The notes under the pieces are model-generated. The model had not been told where the DNA came from. It did no database searches and saw only the letters and a list, made by a program, of their open reading frames with translations. Made by a program: the position numbers and the translations under genes. Positions 17,970-24,759 of a DNA stretch of 39,568 nucleotides are shown here, piece after piece (within the stretch, counting starts at the first letter, position 1; every line of letters begins with the position of its first letter). Origin of the DNA: a virus; the IMG/VR virus record IMGVR_UViG_3300048573_000244, positions 1 through 39,568 of that record, one strand, 5' to 3'.

Positions 17970-18436
17970 TGTGGACGTTCGCGGCCATGATGCTGATTGT
18001 CCCGCTGGTCATTGACTGGCGGGATTGGCGCACTGTCACTCGGCGCGGTAGAACGTGGGCGGTGATGATGGCTACAGGCATGGCCGCGTTCGCATTGCCG
18101 TCTTTGCAGCTAGGCGGACAGCCGCCGTTCTGGGTGGCGGCTGCTTACGTTGCGATAGACCTTTTCGCGGGTCTGGCAATATCGCGCCCGAAACCAATCG
18201 GCTGCGCGCAAAGGACAATCGGCGCGTTATTTGCCTGTATGGCAATCTTTGATATAGTGTTTTTCATATCTAGCAACGGGCTTAATGTGGGCTACTACGT
18301 TGACGCATTGCGCGCGGCAGGCTGGCTTCAATTTGTCTGCCTTTTCATGTGGGGCGGCTGGAATGTTGGAAAAGCTTATCTTGGCAACACTGGGGATCAT
18401 CGGCCTGCGCGTGCTAATCGGCGAATTGCTCGATGA
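17969..18436 (+). CDS. Multi-pass membrane protein of the lysis region
   Basis: The 155-residue protein has about four hydrophobic segments: residues 2-16, 32-47, 52-69 and 84-102, with a further weak one near 118-132. The C-terminus is basic. It starts at the TAATG overlap with the proline-rich peptide and overlaps the next gene by four bases (ATGA). Its place just before the endolysin suggests a holin-like or accessory role, but the length and helix number are not those of a standard holin family. Confidence 0.6.
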   Translation: MWTFAAMMLIVPLVIDWRDWRTVTRRGRTWAVMMATGMAAFALPSLQLGGQPPFWVAAAYVAIDLFAGLAISRPKPIGCAQRTIGALFACMAIFDIVFFISSNGLNVGYYVDALRAAGWLQFVCLFMWGGWNVGKAYLGNTGDHRPARANRRIAR

Positions 18437-18678
18437 CGGTAAACCGCGCGGCGGGCTGGTTCGACAAGCACCTATGGCAGATACTTGCCGCAGGGGGAAT
18501 GGCATGGTCGGCGTATCTTGTCGGGACTGCGGAGACGGGGAACAAGATCGCGAACCTTGAAAAGACTGTTGCGGCACAAGCTGCTGAGATAGTCGCGATG
18601 AAGGCTGCGGCGGCTGAATTTCGTGACCGCATGACGCGGCTTGAATGCCGGACCAATACAGGGGACTGCAAGCAATGA
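18433..18678 (+). CDS. Single-pass membrane protein with coiled coil
   Basis: This 81-residue protein has one hydrophobic segment (WQILAAGGMAWSAYLVG, residues 15-31) followed by a heptad-like helix (IANLEKTVAAQAAEIVAMKA). It ends in a basic tail with two cysteines. It overlaps both neighbours by four bases and lies directly before the endolysin. It may be a holin, antiholin or membrane anchor of the lysis system; this is by context. Confidence 0.65.
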   Translation: MTVNRAAGWFDKHLWQILAAGGMAWSAYLVGTAETGNKIANLEKTVAAQAAEIVAMKAAAAEFRDRMTRLECRTNTGDCKQ

Positions 18679-19286
18679 TGACCGAACCGCGTAAATTCTT
18701 TGACGTCTGCCGGACGGGCGTCATGGGGCCGACACTGGACAATGACGAGGTGTCCGGCGCTTCTGCCATCATCGCAGCTTGTGAAGGCCTGCCGCTCGCA
18801 TGGACCGCCTATGCGCTGGCGACGGCATGGAAAGAAACCGCGCACACCATGCAGCCGATCAAGGAATATGGCGGCGCGAACTACTTTTTCCGGCGTTATG
18901 ATCCGCAGGGGCAAAACCCGCGCCTTGCCAGAGTGCTGGGCAACACGCAGCCGGGCGACGGTGCGAAGTACGCAGGCCGGGGCTATGTCCAGCTAACGGG
19001 CCGTGCGAACTACGTCCGGGCAGGTGCCAAGCTGGGGGTGGATTTGGTAAACAATCCGGACCTCGTGCTTGATCAGGCTATTGCGGCCAATATCATGCGG
19101 CAAGGTATGCGGGATGGCTGGTTTACCGGCAAATCGTTCCAGAGCTATTTGCCAGCAAGCGGCGCTGCTACAGTCGGACAATTCACGCAAGCGCGCCGGA
19201 TCATTAACGGGACGGACTGCGCAGCGGAGATTGCCGGTTACGCAATGAAGTTCCAGACTGCATTGCAGGCCGGGGGCTGGGCATGA
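18675..19286 (+). CDS. Endolysin, glycoside hydrolase family 19
   Basis: The enzyme would cut peptidoglycan glycan chains at lysis. The 203-residue protein is one GH19 domain. AWKETAHTMQPIKEYGG at residues 51-67 contains the candidate catalytic pair E54 and E64, and GRGYVQLTGRANY is the family's substrate-site signature. No signal peptide or transmembrane segment is present, so export depends on a holin. The start is the ATG at 18675, in the ATGATG that overlaps the preceding stop; an ATG at 18645 in frame is less likely. Confidence 0.92.
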   Translation: MMTEPRKFFDVCRTGVMGPTLDNDEVSGASAIIAACEGLPLAWTAYALATAWKETAHTMQPIKEYGGANYFFRRYDPQGQNPRLARVLGNTQPGDGAKYAGRGYVQLTGRANYVRAGAKLGVDLVNNPDLVLDQAIAANIMRQGMRDGWFTGKSFQSYLPASGAATVGQFTQARRIINGTDCAAEIAGYAMKFQTALQAGGWA

Positions 19287-19588
19287 CCCTCTACAGCATA
19301 ATGACCCCGGACGGACGGCGCGCATGGGCGTTCATGGCGATCTGCGGCGGGTGCGCGGTGTTCACGCTATTTGCGGTGGTAGGGGTCTGGCTGGTTTCGG
19401 ATAATGCTGAGTACGCATTTTATCTCGCGCTCGCGGCCCATGCACAAGTTTTTTTGGGCATGGCGGCGCTCGGAAGCCTGCTGGTCAAGCGGACTATGAA
19501 AATTGGCCGCGATGGTTTAGAGTTTGACGACAAAGCCGATGCGCAAACCACTACCGTCACTGTTGAAACGAAGGGAGAAGTGCCATGA
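19283..19588 (+). CDS. Two-helix membrane protein, holin candidate
   Basis: The 101-residue protein has two hydrophobic helices (about residues 14-37 and 46-66) separated by a short loop. A charged C-terminal tail is rich in Asp, Thr and Glu. That layout fits a small class II-type holin. It overlaps the endolysin by four bases (ATGA), which supports a lysis role. Several other small membrane proteins sit nearby, so which one forms the lethal hole is uncertain. Confidence 0.65.
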   Translation: MTLYSIMTPDGRRAWAFMAICGGCAVFTLFAVVGVWLVSDNAEYAFYLALAAHAQVFLGMAALGSLLVKRTMKIGRDGLEFDDKADAQTTTVTVETKGEVP

Positions 19589-19683
19589 CGCAATTTATCC
19601 AAATGGGTTGGCCGTTCGCGGCGGTGCTGATTGCAGCGCTGATTTGCATGACGATTGTCTATGTCTCTAAAAATGCCAGATAG
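19585..19683 (+). CDS. 32-residue single-pass membrane peptide
   Basis: The ATG at 19585 overlaps the preceding stop and follows AAGGGAGAAG. The peptide has one hydrophobic helix (about residues 9-28) and a short basic end (KNAR). Its role is unknown; antiholin or lysis regulator are possibilities from context. Confidence 0.6.
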   Translation: MTQFIQMGWPFAAVLIAALICMTIVYVSKNAR

Positions 19684-19686
19684 GCC

Positions 19687-19788
19687 ATGATGTTTGACCG
19701 CAAGGGCTGCATTGTCCTTTCGCTGTCAATGGCTGCAATCGCCTTTTCGGTGTATGCGATTGTTAACACTGTATGGGGGTGGCTATGA
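19687..19788 (+). CDS. 33-residue membrane peptide
   Basis: Two ATGs (19687 and 19690) begin a peptide with a basic start (MFDRKG) and one hydrophobic helix ending in VWGWL. The stop overlaps the next start (ATGA). The ribosome site is weak. It is the third tiny membrane protein behind the endolysin. Confidence 0.5.
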   Translation: MMFDRKGCIVLSLSMAAIAFSVYAIVNTVWGWL

Positions 19789-19850
19789 GCAACAAGGAAT
19801 TGAACGCCGATTCGACCGAATCACTCATCGAAGGTTGGGGCGGCGACTAA
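19785..19850 (+). CDS. 21-residue acidic peptide (putative)
   Basis: The frame runs from the ATGA overlap at 19785 to a TAATG overlap at 19848-19852. GGGGG upstream could be its ribosome site. The peptide is acidic and has no recognisable motif. The support is the exact stop-start overlap on both sides. Confidence 0.4.
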   Translation: MSNKELNADSTESLIEGWGGD

Positions 19851-19984
19851 TGAAGCCCCGCTACAACCCGCGCAACCGCAACCCGCGCACTGATAGCGCG
19901 CCGCATTCGTGGTCGCAGGCTTACTATGACCGGGAGCGGTATAAGCCGGTATGCGGCTTTCGCGCAGAGAGGGAAAAGGTATGA
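19850..19984 (+). CDS. 44-residue basic protein
   Basis: The protein is very basic and rich in Arg, Asn, Pro and Tyr. It overlaps its neighbours at both ends. Its start MKPRYNPRNRNPR is like the VKPRYNP segment near the start of the HNH protein encoded at 26331-26675. Function unknown; nucleic-acid binding is possible from charge. Confidence 0.5.
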   Translation: MKPRYNPRNRNPRTDSAPHSWSQAYYDRERYKPVCGFRAEREKV

Positions 19985-20301
19985 CCTGGATTATCGCCAA
20001 ACTTGTCCTAGGAGGGGTGCCACAGCGCTTTGCCAAGGTGCTGGCCTACTTGGGTGCCGCCGTTGCCATTGCCCTGCTTGTATGGGCTGTAATCGCCCGT
20101 CACGACCGGAAGGTGATCCGAGAGCATGAAGCGGAAGTGCAGGCCGAGGTGCAGGCAAAGGCCTCTGAGGGCGCTGTAGCGGCTTCCAGCGCGGCTGCTG
20201 ACACTGTGTCGGATGTGGAAGCAGGTAACCAGCGAATGCGAGAGGCGGCGGCTAAGTCGGATGATCCACTTAAGGCTGCGCTCGATGCGGGGCGGAAGTG
20301 A
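19981..20301 (+). CDS. Rz-like inner-membrane spanin (putative)
   Basis: The 106-residue protein has an N-terminal transmembrane helix (about residues 21-42) and then a long charged and Ala-rich helical periplasmic domain (HDRKVIREHEAEVQAEVQAK). This is the layout of i-spanins, which pair with a small outer-membrane lipoprotein to fuse the two membranes at the end of lysis. A lipoprotein gene follows after 160 bases, which supports the role. Sequence similarity to a named Rz is not evident. Confidence 0.6.
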   Translation: MTWIIAKLVLGGVPQRFAKVLAYLGAAVAIALLVWAVIARHDRKVIREHEAEVQAEVQAKASEGAVAASSAAADTVSDVEAGNQRMREAAAKSDDPLKAALDAGRK

Positions 20302-20461
20302 TGCTGCGGCGGCACCCGGTTCAACTCACTCCCCTATGCTCGGGGCATCTGGCGCTTTCACGGAGCAGAACTCTCGCCGGACATCGTGCATAACAGCCGC
20401 CGCAGTATCGAGCGGGGCGCATTCCGAGTTGTCGGCGCAACCCCGCAACGGAGTATCTATC

Positions 20462-20725
20462 ATGAAAGCCGTAATCCTGCTAGCACTATTTACACTGTCC
20501 GCATGTGGCACCCCGCCCGTAAGGATAGCCCTGCCACCTGTTGAATTGACAACGTGCGCAGATGAACCAGCAACCCCCGATATTCCCGCACGCGATGGCA
20601 CGGACGCAACGCAAATCCAGCGCGACACGCTTACGCTAAGCTACATCCTCGGTCTGCGTTCAGCCTATGGGGATTGCAAGGCGAAGGTTGCCGGTTTGAA
20701 GGCTTGGTCTGAGGCGGTGGAGTAG
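20462..20725 (+). CDS. Rz1-like outer-membrane lipoprotein (o-spanin)
   Basis: The 87-residue protein starts with a lipoprotein signal peptide (MKAVILLALFTLSAC), with the lipobox LSAC and the modified cysteine at residue 15. The mature part is Pro-rich at first (GTPPVRIALPPVELTT) and then helical with a C-terminal Cys. This matches Rz1-type o-spanins. The same frame is open upstream to 20213, but only the ATG at 20462 places the signal peptide at the N-terminus. It is the last rightward late gene and ends three bases from the converging early operon. Confidence 0.75.
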   Translation: MKAVILLALFTLSACGTPPVRIALPPVELTTCADEPATPDIPARDGTDATQIQRDTLTLSYILGLRSAYGDCKAKVAGLKAWSEAVE

Positions 20726-20728
20726 CTG

Positions 20729-21010
20729 TTAGTTTCGTTTAATGAATGCCTGCACCCTCGGGTCATCGAAATTGTCGCCATCATGGTACACAGGTTTGGC
20801 GGTAGGCGGTGGATTGAGGTAGAAGCGATCCGGGGGGATCACTTCAAAGCCTTCTGCGCCCTGCCTGATAAAAACCTCTCCACCGTACATCATCATGGCC
20901 TTTAGGCAGGTGTCTACATAGGCTTGACCCCATCCGCCGGGTTCGCTCGCAATCAGCAATTCCCGCTGCGCTTTCGTCAGCCCCGCCGCAATACGTTCTG
21001 CGTCAGTCAT
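20729..21010 (-). CDS. Small early protein, unknown
   Basis: This 93-residue protein is the last gene of the leftward operon. It starts MTDAERIAAGLTKAQRELLI, a helical segment like those of phage proteins with winged-helix or MarR-like starts, and ends with a Pro/Tyr-rich tail. A longer frame exists but the ATG at 21010 follows AAGGAA. Its stop codon is three bases from the convergent lipoprotein gene, with no terminator between them. Confidence 0.65.
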   Translation of the reverse strand: MTDAERIAAGLTKAQRELLIASEPGGWGQAYVDTCLKAMMMYGGEVFIRQGAEGFEVIPPDRFYLNPPPTAKPVYHDGDNFDDPRVQAFIKRN

Positions 21011-21290
21011 CGGGGGTTCCTTCGAGGGCTTGGCGTAAGTGTCTGCGCCACCAGAAATTGCCGCGCTCATTGTCCGGCTTTTCGCCAAAGTGACAGCCAT
21101 GCAGTGGCCCTTGTCCGAGCAAAAACTCGATCACTGGCGCGTTCCGAAGTTCCCGCAGCCTCTCGGCTTCACCAGCTTGGCGGAGAGCGGATAGGATGGT
21201 GTCTTGGTTTTTACAGGCGATGTAGGCAAAGTGTGCGTCATCATTGCGCGTATGGGCGCTGGCAAGCATTTCGATCAGTGCTTGGGTCAT
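21003..21290 (-). CDS. Small early protein, unknown
   Basis: The 95-residue protein (MTQALIEMLASAHTRNDDAH) is helical in its first half. It has Cys, His and Trp residues near the end (GCHFGEKPDNERGNFWWRRH) without a clear metal site. The ATG is part of an ATGA overlap with the gene before it. Function not recognised. Confidence 0.6.
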   Translation of the reverse strand: MTQALIEMLASAHTRNDDAHFAYIACKNQDTILSALRQAGEAERLRELRNAPVIEFLLGQGPLHGCHFGEKPDNERGNFWWRRHLRQALEGTPDD

Positions 21291-21679
21291 CACTCCATCC
21301 CCTCGATAGCCCGCAAGCTGGCTGCGGTGAGTGCAAGCGCGGGGGTTGCTGCAAAACCATGAACAGCGTCCTTGATCTCTCCGCCAGCAGAAATTGTGAC
21401 AATAGCTGGCGATTTTCCGCCCGCGCCCATCGTCCATTCGCACCCTTCCGGCACGAGCATCATGGCTGCGTCCAGCCAAGCTTCGGCATCCACAAATTTC
21501 TTGAACCGCTTGATCGCTGCGTTTTGCGTTTCAAGAGCCTCGTTGTGATAACCAGAACATCCAAACGCACTTGGACCGGGATTGCAGGCAAAGAACGCCT
21601 TTTCAAATATGGCAAAACTCGGTTCCGTCGCCGCTTCCACCCGCCCGGCAAGTTCGATCAGCGTTGTTTTGTCAGTCAT
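21290..21679 (-). CDS. Conserved phage hypothetical (Ea22-like context)
   Basis: The 129-residue protein contains AWLDAAMMLVPEGCEW and HGFAATPALALTAASLRA. I know these segments from many short hypothetical proteins of phages in alpha- and gammaproteobacteria. No enzymatic motif is visible. It overlaps both neighbours by four bases. It belongs to the accessory early genes that often counter host functions, but this is inference. Confidence 0.7.
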   Translation of the reverse strand: MTDKTTLIELAGRVEAATEPSFAIFEKAFFACNPGPSAFGCSGYHNEALETQNAAIKRFKKFVDAEAWLDAAMMLVPEGCEWTMGAGGKSPAIVTISAGGEIKDAVHGFAATPALALTAASLRAIEGME

Positions 21680-21765
21680 GGGCCTACTCCATCGCTATCG
21701 TCGCCGGGGTCAGCGGCTATTCCTATGGCGACAAGGATCAATCCCGCCAGCACAAGCCAGATCAT
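21676..21765 (-). CDS. 29-residue membrane peptide
   Basis: The frame fits exactly between two genes with an ATGA overlap on each side. The peptide is one hydrophobic helix (MIWLVLAGLILVAIGIAA) followed by an acidic Gly-rich tail (DPGDDSDG). Without it there would be an 85-base gap in an otherwise overlapping operon. Confidence 0.6.
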   Translation of the reverse strand: MIWLVLAGLILVAIGIAADPGDDSDGVGP

Positions 21766-22028
21766 CACCCTTGCTCCACTTCATCGGCGAGTGTGGCGGA
21801 CATGGCCTTGAATGTAGGTGCAGCTAGATAATGGTCTTCACCCGCTTCGATCATCGCCGGGCTGGCCTCTACGGTGCGCAGGAAGGCGGCTATTGCGGGG
21901 CGAAGTTCGGCAAGCATCATTGCTTTATCGTCCGCGTCCATTTCGGAGTACGGCTGCGCGTCTTGGTCGTTATACCGTTCGTAAGCCGCCTTCCCCGCAG
22001 CTTCGATTGCTTTGGTGTGGTCAGTCAT
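21765..22028 (-). CDS. Small early protein, unknown
   Basis: The 87-residue protein (MTDHTKAIEAAGKAAYERYN) is helical and acidic. The pattern AAGKAAYERYND and a C-terminal AGEDHYLAAPTFKAMSATL resemble accessory proteins of sphingomonad and rhizobial phages. The ATG at 22028 is preferred over an upstream open frame because its MTD start repeats in many genes of this operon. Confidence 0.6.
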   Translation of the reverse strand: MTDHTKAIEAAGKAAYERYNDQDAQPYSEMDADDKAMMLAELRPAIAAFLRTVEASPAMIEAGEDHYLAAPTFKAMSATLADEVEQG

Positions 22029-22317
22029 GCGCCAGCCCCTCTGCAACAGACGACACCGGACAAAGTGACATAGGATTAACAAGAGCCTGCCAATTTTCTT
22101 CTCTATGCCGGACATGGATTTGCAAGGTGTCTGTCAGTTCTTGTCCCACGACAAAGAAACACGCTCGCTCGGCGCTAAACGCCTCTGTTCCGGGCGGTAG
22201 TTTAATCACGGCAGCGGCAAATTTGTTGACCAGTTTTTCATCGTTACCCGTCCGCAACATATCAAGGCGAATAGCTTCAATCTGTCCTGCGCGGCCTTTT
22301 AATACCTTATCAGTCAT
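22021..22317 (-). CDS. Small early protein, unknown
   Basis: The 98-residue protein begins MTDKVLKGRAGQIEAIRLDML and has a mixed alpha/beta composition with VIKLPPGTEAFSAERACFFVVG in the middle. AAAGGAG lies eight bases before the start. No family recognised. It overlaps both neighbours. Confidence 0.6.
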   Translation of the reverse strand: MTDKVLKGRAGQIEAIRLDMLRTGNDEKLVNKFAAAVIKLPPGTEAFSAERACFFVVGQELTDTLQIHVRHREENWQALVNPMSLCPVSSVAEGLAHD

Positions 22318-22432
22318 GTGACGCTCCTTTATGTGTGGGCCTAACCAGTGTCGTCATTGGACGATCACTTCCAGCGCGCGCCCGGCTTTCGCGTTGCAAC
22401 CGCCAGTGTTCGGCTTGCGCTTCCGGGGTCAT
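22310..22432 (-). CDS. 40-residue basic protein
   Basis: This short frame fills the 111-base gap between two neighbouring genes and overlaps both (ATGA at the start). The product is Arg-rich (LQRESRARAGSDRP). Its coding part carries the ribosome site of the next gene. The 14 bases at its start recur exactly at the start of the next upstream gene (22807-22820). Confidence 0.5.
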   Translation of the reverse strand: MTPEAQAEHWRLQRESRARAGSDRPMTTLVRPTHKGASHD

Positions 22433-22812
22433 GGCTGGTCGCCTTGTGGTAGGAGTGCGTAGAGGGGGATTTCGGACCATCCAGCGGCCCTTTCGGCAGC
22501 GCTAAGCGGTTGCCATTCCAAATCCTTGCCGTGGTGCAGTTCGCGCTCCCTCCACCGCATCCAAGCGACCGGCTCTCCCCGCACTTCATCCCGTCCACTT
22601 GCGAGAGTGGTTAGGATGGCGGAAAGGTCCCGCTCAAGAATGATGCCCAGCTCTTCAACGGTGCATTGCAGCAAATTGGGCTGAGCGTCCGGCGATACGT
22701 AATCCGGCAGTTCGTAAATGTCCTGCACGACAGCGAGTTTGATCCGATCCACAACCCCCGCTACATCGGCAGAGCAATTTGCACTTTCTGCAATTTGCTT
22801 TGCGTCGGTCAT
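22429..22812 (-). CDS. Early protein, unknown
   Basis: The 127-residue protein has an acidic helical N-terminus. Its C-terminal segment VAWMRWRERELHHGKDLEWQPLSAAERAAGWSEIPLYA (read in parts) is of a kind found at the end of many phage hypotheticals: WxP(L) followed by GW.EIPLY. The ATG overlaps the stop of the gene before it and follows GGAAAGGACC. Function unknown. Confidence 0.65.
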   Translation of the reverse strand: MTDAKQIAESANCSADVAGVVDRIKLAVVQDIYELPDYVSPDAQPNLLQCTVEELGIILERDLSAILTTLASGRDEVRGEPVAWMRWRERELHHGKDLEWQPLSAAERAAGWSEIPLYALLPQGDQP

Positions 22813-23066
22813 GGCTGGTCCTTTCCGGCGCGTAGGGTGGCAGCACGGCTATCCCATGCCTTGCTGCGGGAGATATTGCGCATCAGCTTGCGAAGCGGCT
22901 TGGCGTCGAAATCGTCAAAACCAAGGCGCTTCAAAACACCTTCAGTTTCGCCAAGGTCGCGCAACATATCTTCGCAGATCACGTCCTCGCCATGCTGGTG
23001 AAAGCAAGTCGAGACGGCAATCAGATAGCCGCGCGTAAAGGCATCACGCTCAGTTGGGTTAGTCAT
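22809..23066 (-). CDS. Small early protein, unknown
   Basis: The 85-residue protein starts MTNPTERDAFTRGYLIAVST. It has a helical core with Cys-His residues (CFHQHGEDVICEDMLRDLG) and a C-terminal basic helix. It starts in a TGATG overlap. The family is unknown to me. The start chosen follows GGAAAGGACTTG. Confidence 0.62.
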   Translation of the reverse strand: MTNPTERDAFTRGYLIAVSTCFHQHGEDVICEDMLRDLGETEGVLKRLGFDDFDAKPLRKLMRNISRSKAWDSRAATLRAGKDQP

Positions 23067-23242
23067 CACAAGTCCTTTCCGGGTAAATGAGCGTGGGCTA
23101 GGGTGACACGGCGGATTACTCTGCCAACTTCGATAATCGCCGAAGGCGTGAAGCAACTATTGATCATGCCACCCGCCCATTCGCGGAGTTCGGCAAGCGT
23201 ATCAAACTGCGGATCATAGCCGCGCGTTTTGAATGTCTCACT
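23066..23242 (-). CDS. Small early protein, GTG start
   Basis: The 58-residue protein reads VSETFKTRGYDPQFDTLAEL from a GTG at 23242 that overlaps the preceding stop (GTGA). GAAAGG lies eight bases upstream. A longer frame exists but enters the neighbour. No function recognised. Confidence 0.55.
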   Translation of the reverse strand, partial: SETFKTRGYDPQFDTLAELREWAGGMINSCFTPSAIIEVGRVIRRVTLAHAHLPGKDL

Positions 23243-23462
23243 CACTGGTCGGGCCTTTCGGGGTGAGAGCGGCCAGTTCGGCAAAGCCCACCTCAGTCAA
23301 CTGCAAGCGCCCATCCTTTGCGAAGCCTGCCGCTCCGGTCAGAAGAAGGTCCAGATCGTCGGCAATACTTCCACAGCTTGCCCCGCGCTCAGGGTGGCTG
23401 TGATACCTAAGCGAAAAGGCTCTACGTTCTGCGCCGGAAGGCATCTCGCACCGCTCACCCAT
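23238..23462 (-). CDS. Small early protein, unknown
   Basis: The 74-residue protein has a Cys/His-containing first half (MGERCEMPSGAERRAFSLRYHSHPERGASC) and an Asp/Leu-rich helix (IADDLDLLLTGAAGFAKDG) that looks like a small DNA- or protein-binding fold. The ATG at 23462 is spaced eight bases from AAGGA. Another ATG at 23471 sits too close to it. Confidence 0.55.
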   Translation of the reverse strand: MGERCEMPSGAERRAFSLRYHSHPERGASCGSIADDLDLLLTGAAGFAKDGRLQLTEVGFAELAALTPKGPTSE

Positions 23463-23658
23463 GACGTTCATCCTTGATAGGGGTCACGTATTCGGTGATA
23501 ACTTCCGCGCGACTGTTGCAGCGGATTATGACCTTCGTCGTCTCGTTGAATACGCAGCCGACCTCGTCTTCCAGTGCGCTCAAGATTGCCTTGTGCAGCG
23601 CCAACTGGTTCACCTTGTAGGTGATGCGAGCAACGTCCTCTGCTATGCGTTCAGCCAT
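23455..23658 (-). CDS. Small early protein, unknown
   Basis: The 67-residue protein (MAERIAEDVARITYKVNQLALHK) is helical at first and then beta-like (EVGCVFNETTKVIIRCNSRAEVI). It starts in a TGATG overlap. No match known to me. Confidence 0.55.
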   Translation of the reverse strand: MAERIAEDVARITYKVNQLALHKAILSALEDEVGCVFNETTKVIIRCNSRAEVITEYVTPIKDERHG

Positions 23659-23834
23659 CACTGGTCATCCTTGATTGCTGCAACCTTACTCGCTGCATAC
23701 CGCGCCCTTGCCCGGCATCTATCATAGATGCGGCGCTTCTCGTCGGTAGCGGCGAGGCCAGCTGCTTTTACGGCGGTTTCCAAATACGTTAGCCTTTCGG
23801 CTTCCGTGGCGGTCAAATGTTGCTTCCAATCCAT
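23658..23834 (-). CDS. 58-residue basic helical protein
   Basis: The frame runs from ATG at 23834 to TGA at 23658 and fills the space between two genes. The product (MDWKQHLTATEAERLTYLET, later DEKRRIYDRCRARARYAASK) is helical and strongly basic at the end. Sequences of this kind, with ATEAERL followed by basic helices, occur in small phage proteins. Function unknown. Confidence 0.6.
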   Translation of the reverse strand: MDWKQHLTATEAERLTYLETAVKAAGLAATDEKRRIYDRCRARARYAASKVAAIKDDQ

Positions 23835-23885
23835 TCACCACTTATCCGCGTATTCCGGCGGACTGTCAACCGTTATCTGCGTCAT
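23835..23885 (-). CDS. 16-residue peptide (doubtful)
   Basis: A short frame (MTQITVDSPPEYADKW) ends one base before the next start. It accounts for a 55-base gap. Support is only its exact abutment with neighbours, so it may be plain leader sequence. Confidence 0.25.
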   Translation of the reverse strand: MTQITVDSPPEYADKW

Positions 23886-23889
23886 TCGC

Positions 23890-24018
23890 CTACTGGAATA
23901 GGGTGAGGGCTTCATGCGCTGCCACATGATCCGGCCTCGAAAGGGCAACTTCTTCATCGGACAGAACGATGCCTAAGACCTCTGCCAGTTGTTCGGCTAT
24001 TGCTTTCCAGTTAGTCAT
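23890..24018 (-). CDS. 42-residue helical protein
   Basis: The frame starts at ATG 24018, overlaps the previous gene, and follows GAAAGGCAGTC. The peptide (MTNWKAIAEQLAEVLGIVLSD) is an amphipathic helix followed by an acidic turn. It shares the MTN/MTD start of its neighbours. Function unknown. Confidence 0.55.
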   Translation of the reverse strand: MTNWKAIAEQLAEVLGIVLSDEEVALSRPDHVAAHEALTLFQ

Positions 24019-24325
24019 GAGACTGCCTTTCGGGACTGGTTACGGGCGCATCCTGGCGGACCGCGCTTTCGTGAACGGCACCCGTGCCGGTTGCCGCCCT
24101 GCGGGCTTCAATCGCTTGCGCGGCGTTGCGCTTTTCGATGCGGAGTGCGACGCGGTTGAGTTTACGGGCCATAAACCGGGCCGAAGCGGGCGTAAGAATA
24201 AGGCGCTCGAAAAAATCTTCATAAATGGCGATTGTGTTGTCCCGTTCCCGAATGGTCACAGGTTTGCTTGATTTGCCAGCCATCGGAGTTGCTCCGTGCA
24301 GTTCGCGGAAGCCATCATCATGCAT
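24011..24325 (-). CDS. Early protein, basic, unknown
   Basis: The 104-residue protein has a basic helical middle (FMARKLNRVALRIEKRNAAQAIEARRA) and an N-terminal PVTIRERDNTIAIYEDFFER. That pattern suggests nucleic-acid binding. GGGAG lies seven bases before the ATG at 24325; an internal ATG at 24283 is an alternative. No family recognised. Confidence 0.6.
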   Translation of the reverse strand: MHDDGFRELHGATPMAGKSSKPVTIRERDNTIAIYEDFFERLILTPASARFMARKLNRVALRIEKRNAAQAIEARRAATGTGAVHESAVRQDAPVTSPERQSHD

Positions 24326-24608
24326 TGACTTTCTCCCGTTCTATGGCCTCGAATGCTGCGTGAATTGAAAGAGTAAGGCGTTCACTCAAGAAACAACGGA
24401 TTCGCTCTTCGGTCAGTTTTGACATTCCAACCGCCCTCGCGCCGGTCCAGTTGCGTTCCCGTCGAAGTTGCTCCGGGATATTTAGCAACATCGCAATTTC
24501 GGCATCTGACAGCGTCAGTCGCGCGCTAGGGATACCCACCGGCACGGCAGAGACAGCCTGCTGGCTCTGTTCATGGGTAGCCCGGTCCGTAGGAAGCGCC
24601 CTGTCCAT
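24318..24608 (-). CDS. Early protein with helix-turn-helix-like core
   Basis: The 96-residue protein has RLTLSDAEIAMLLNIPEQLRRERNW (read in parts), which could be a helix-turn-helix, followed by a helical C-terminus (LTEERIRCFLSERLTLSIHA). A strong ribosome site (GAGGGGAGAGGG) precedes it. A DNA-binding role is a guess from the helix pattern. Confidence 0.6.
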   Translation of the reverse strand: MDRALPTDRATHEQSQQAVSAVPVGIPSARLTLSDAEIAMLLNIPEQLRRERNWTGARAVGMSKLTEERIRCFLSERLTLSIHAAFEAIEREKVNA

Positions 24609-24609
24609 T

Positions 24610-24759
24610 TCACCCTCTCCCCTCTAATACCTTACCATCCCAACCCAGCCCTTTGCTTTGCAGCCATTGGGCCATACCGTTATCACGCGGTGGCGGTGGT
24701 TTTCTCCATGTGGGCACTGTCCTGCCTTCGATCTGTCGTGTTGCTTTGTGCATCGGCAT
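24610..24759 (-). CDS. 49-residue protein
   Basis: The frame starts in a TGATG overlap with GGGGAG just upstream and ends one base before the next gene. The sequence is basic, with a proline run (RKPPPPRDNGMAQWLQSKG). MAQWLQSKGLGWDGK looks like the short phage proteins that end in a W-G-K turn. Function unknown. Confidence 0.6.
   Translation of the reverse strand: MPMHKATRQIEGRTVPTWRKPPPPRDNGMAQWLQSKGLGWDGKVLEGRG

Noticed and set aside
18285-18560. A 91-codon plus frame with a hydrophobic segment overlapping two membrane genes
   Set aside because: It overlaps the 155- and 81-residue genes, which have exact stop-start overlaps, while this frame has no ribosome site.
20301-20393. A 30-codon plus frame after the Rz-like gene
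   Set aside because: It starts in a TGATG overlap, but the product is a basic low-information peptide and no ribosome site lies at proper distance.
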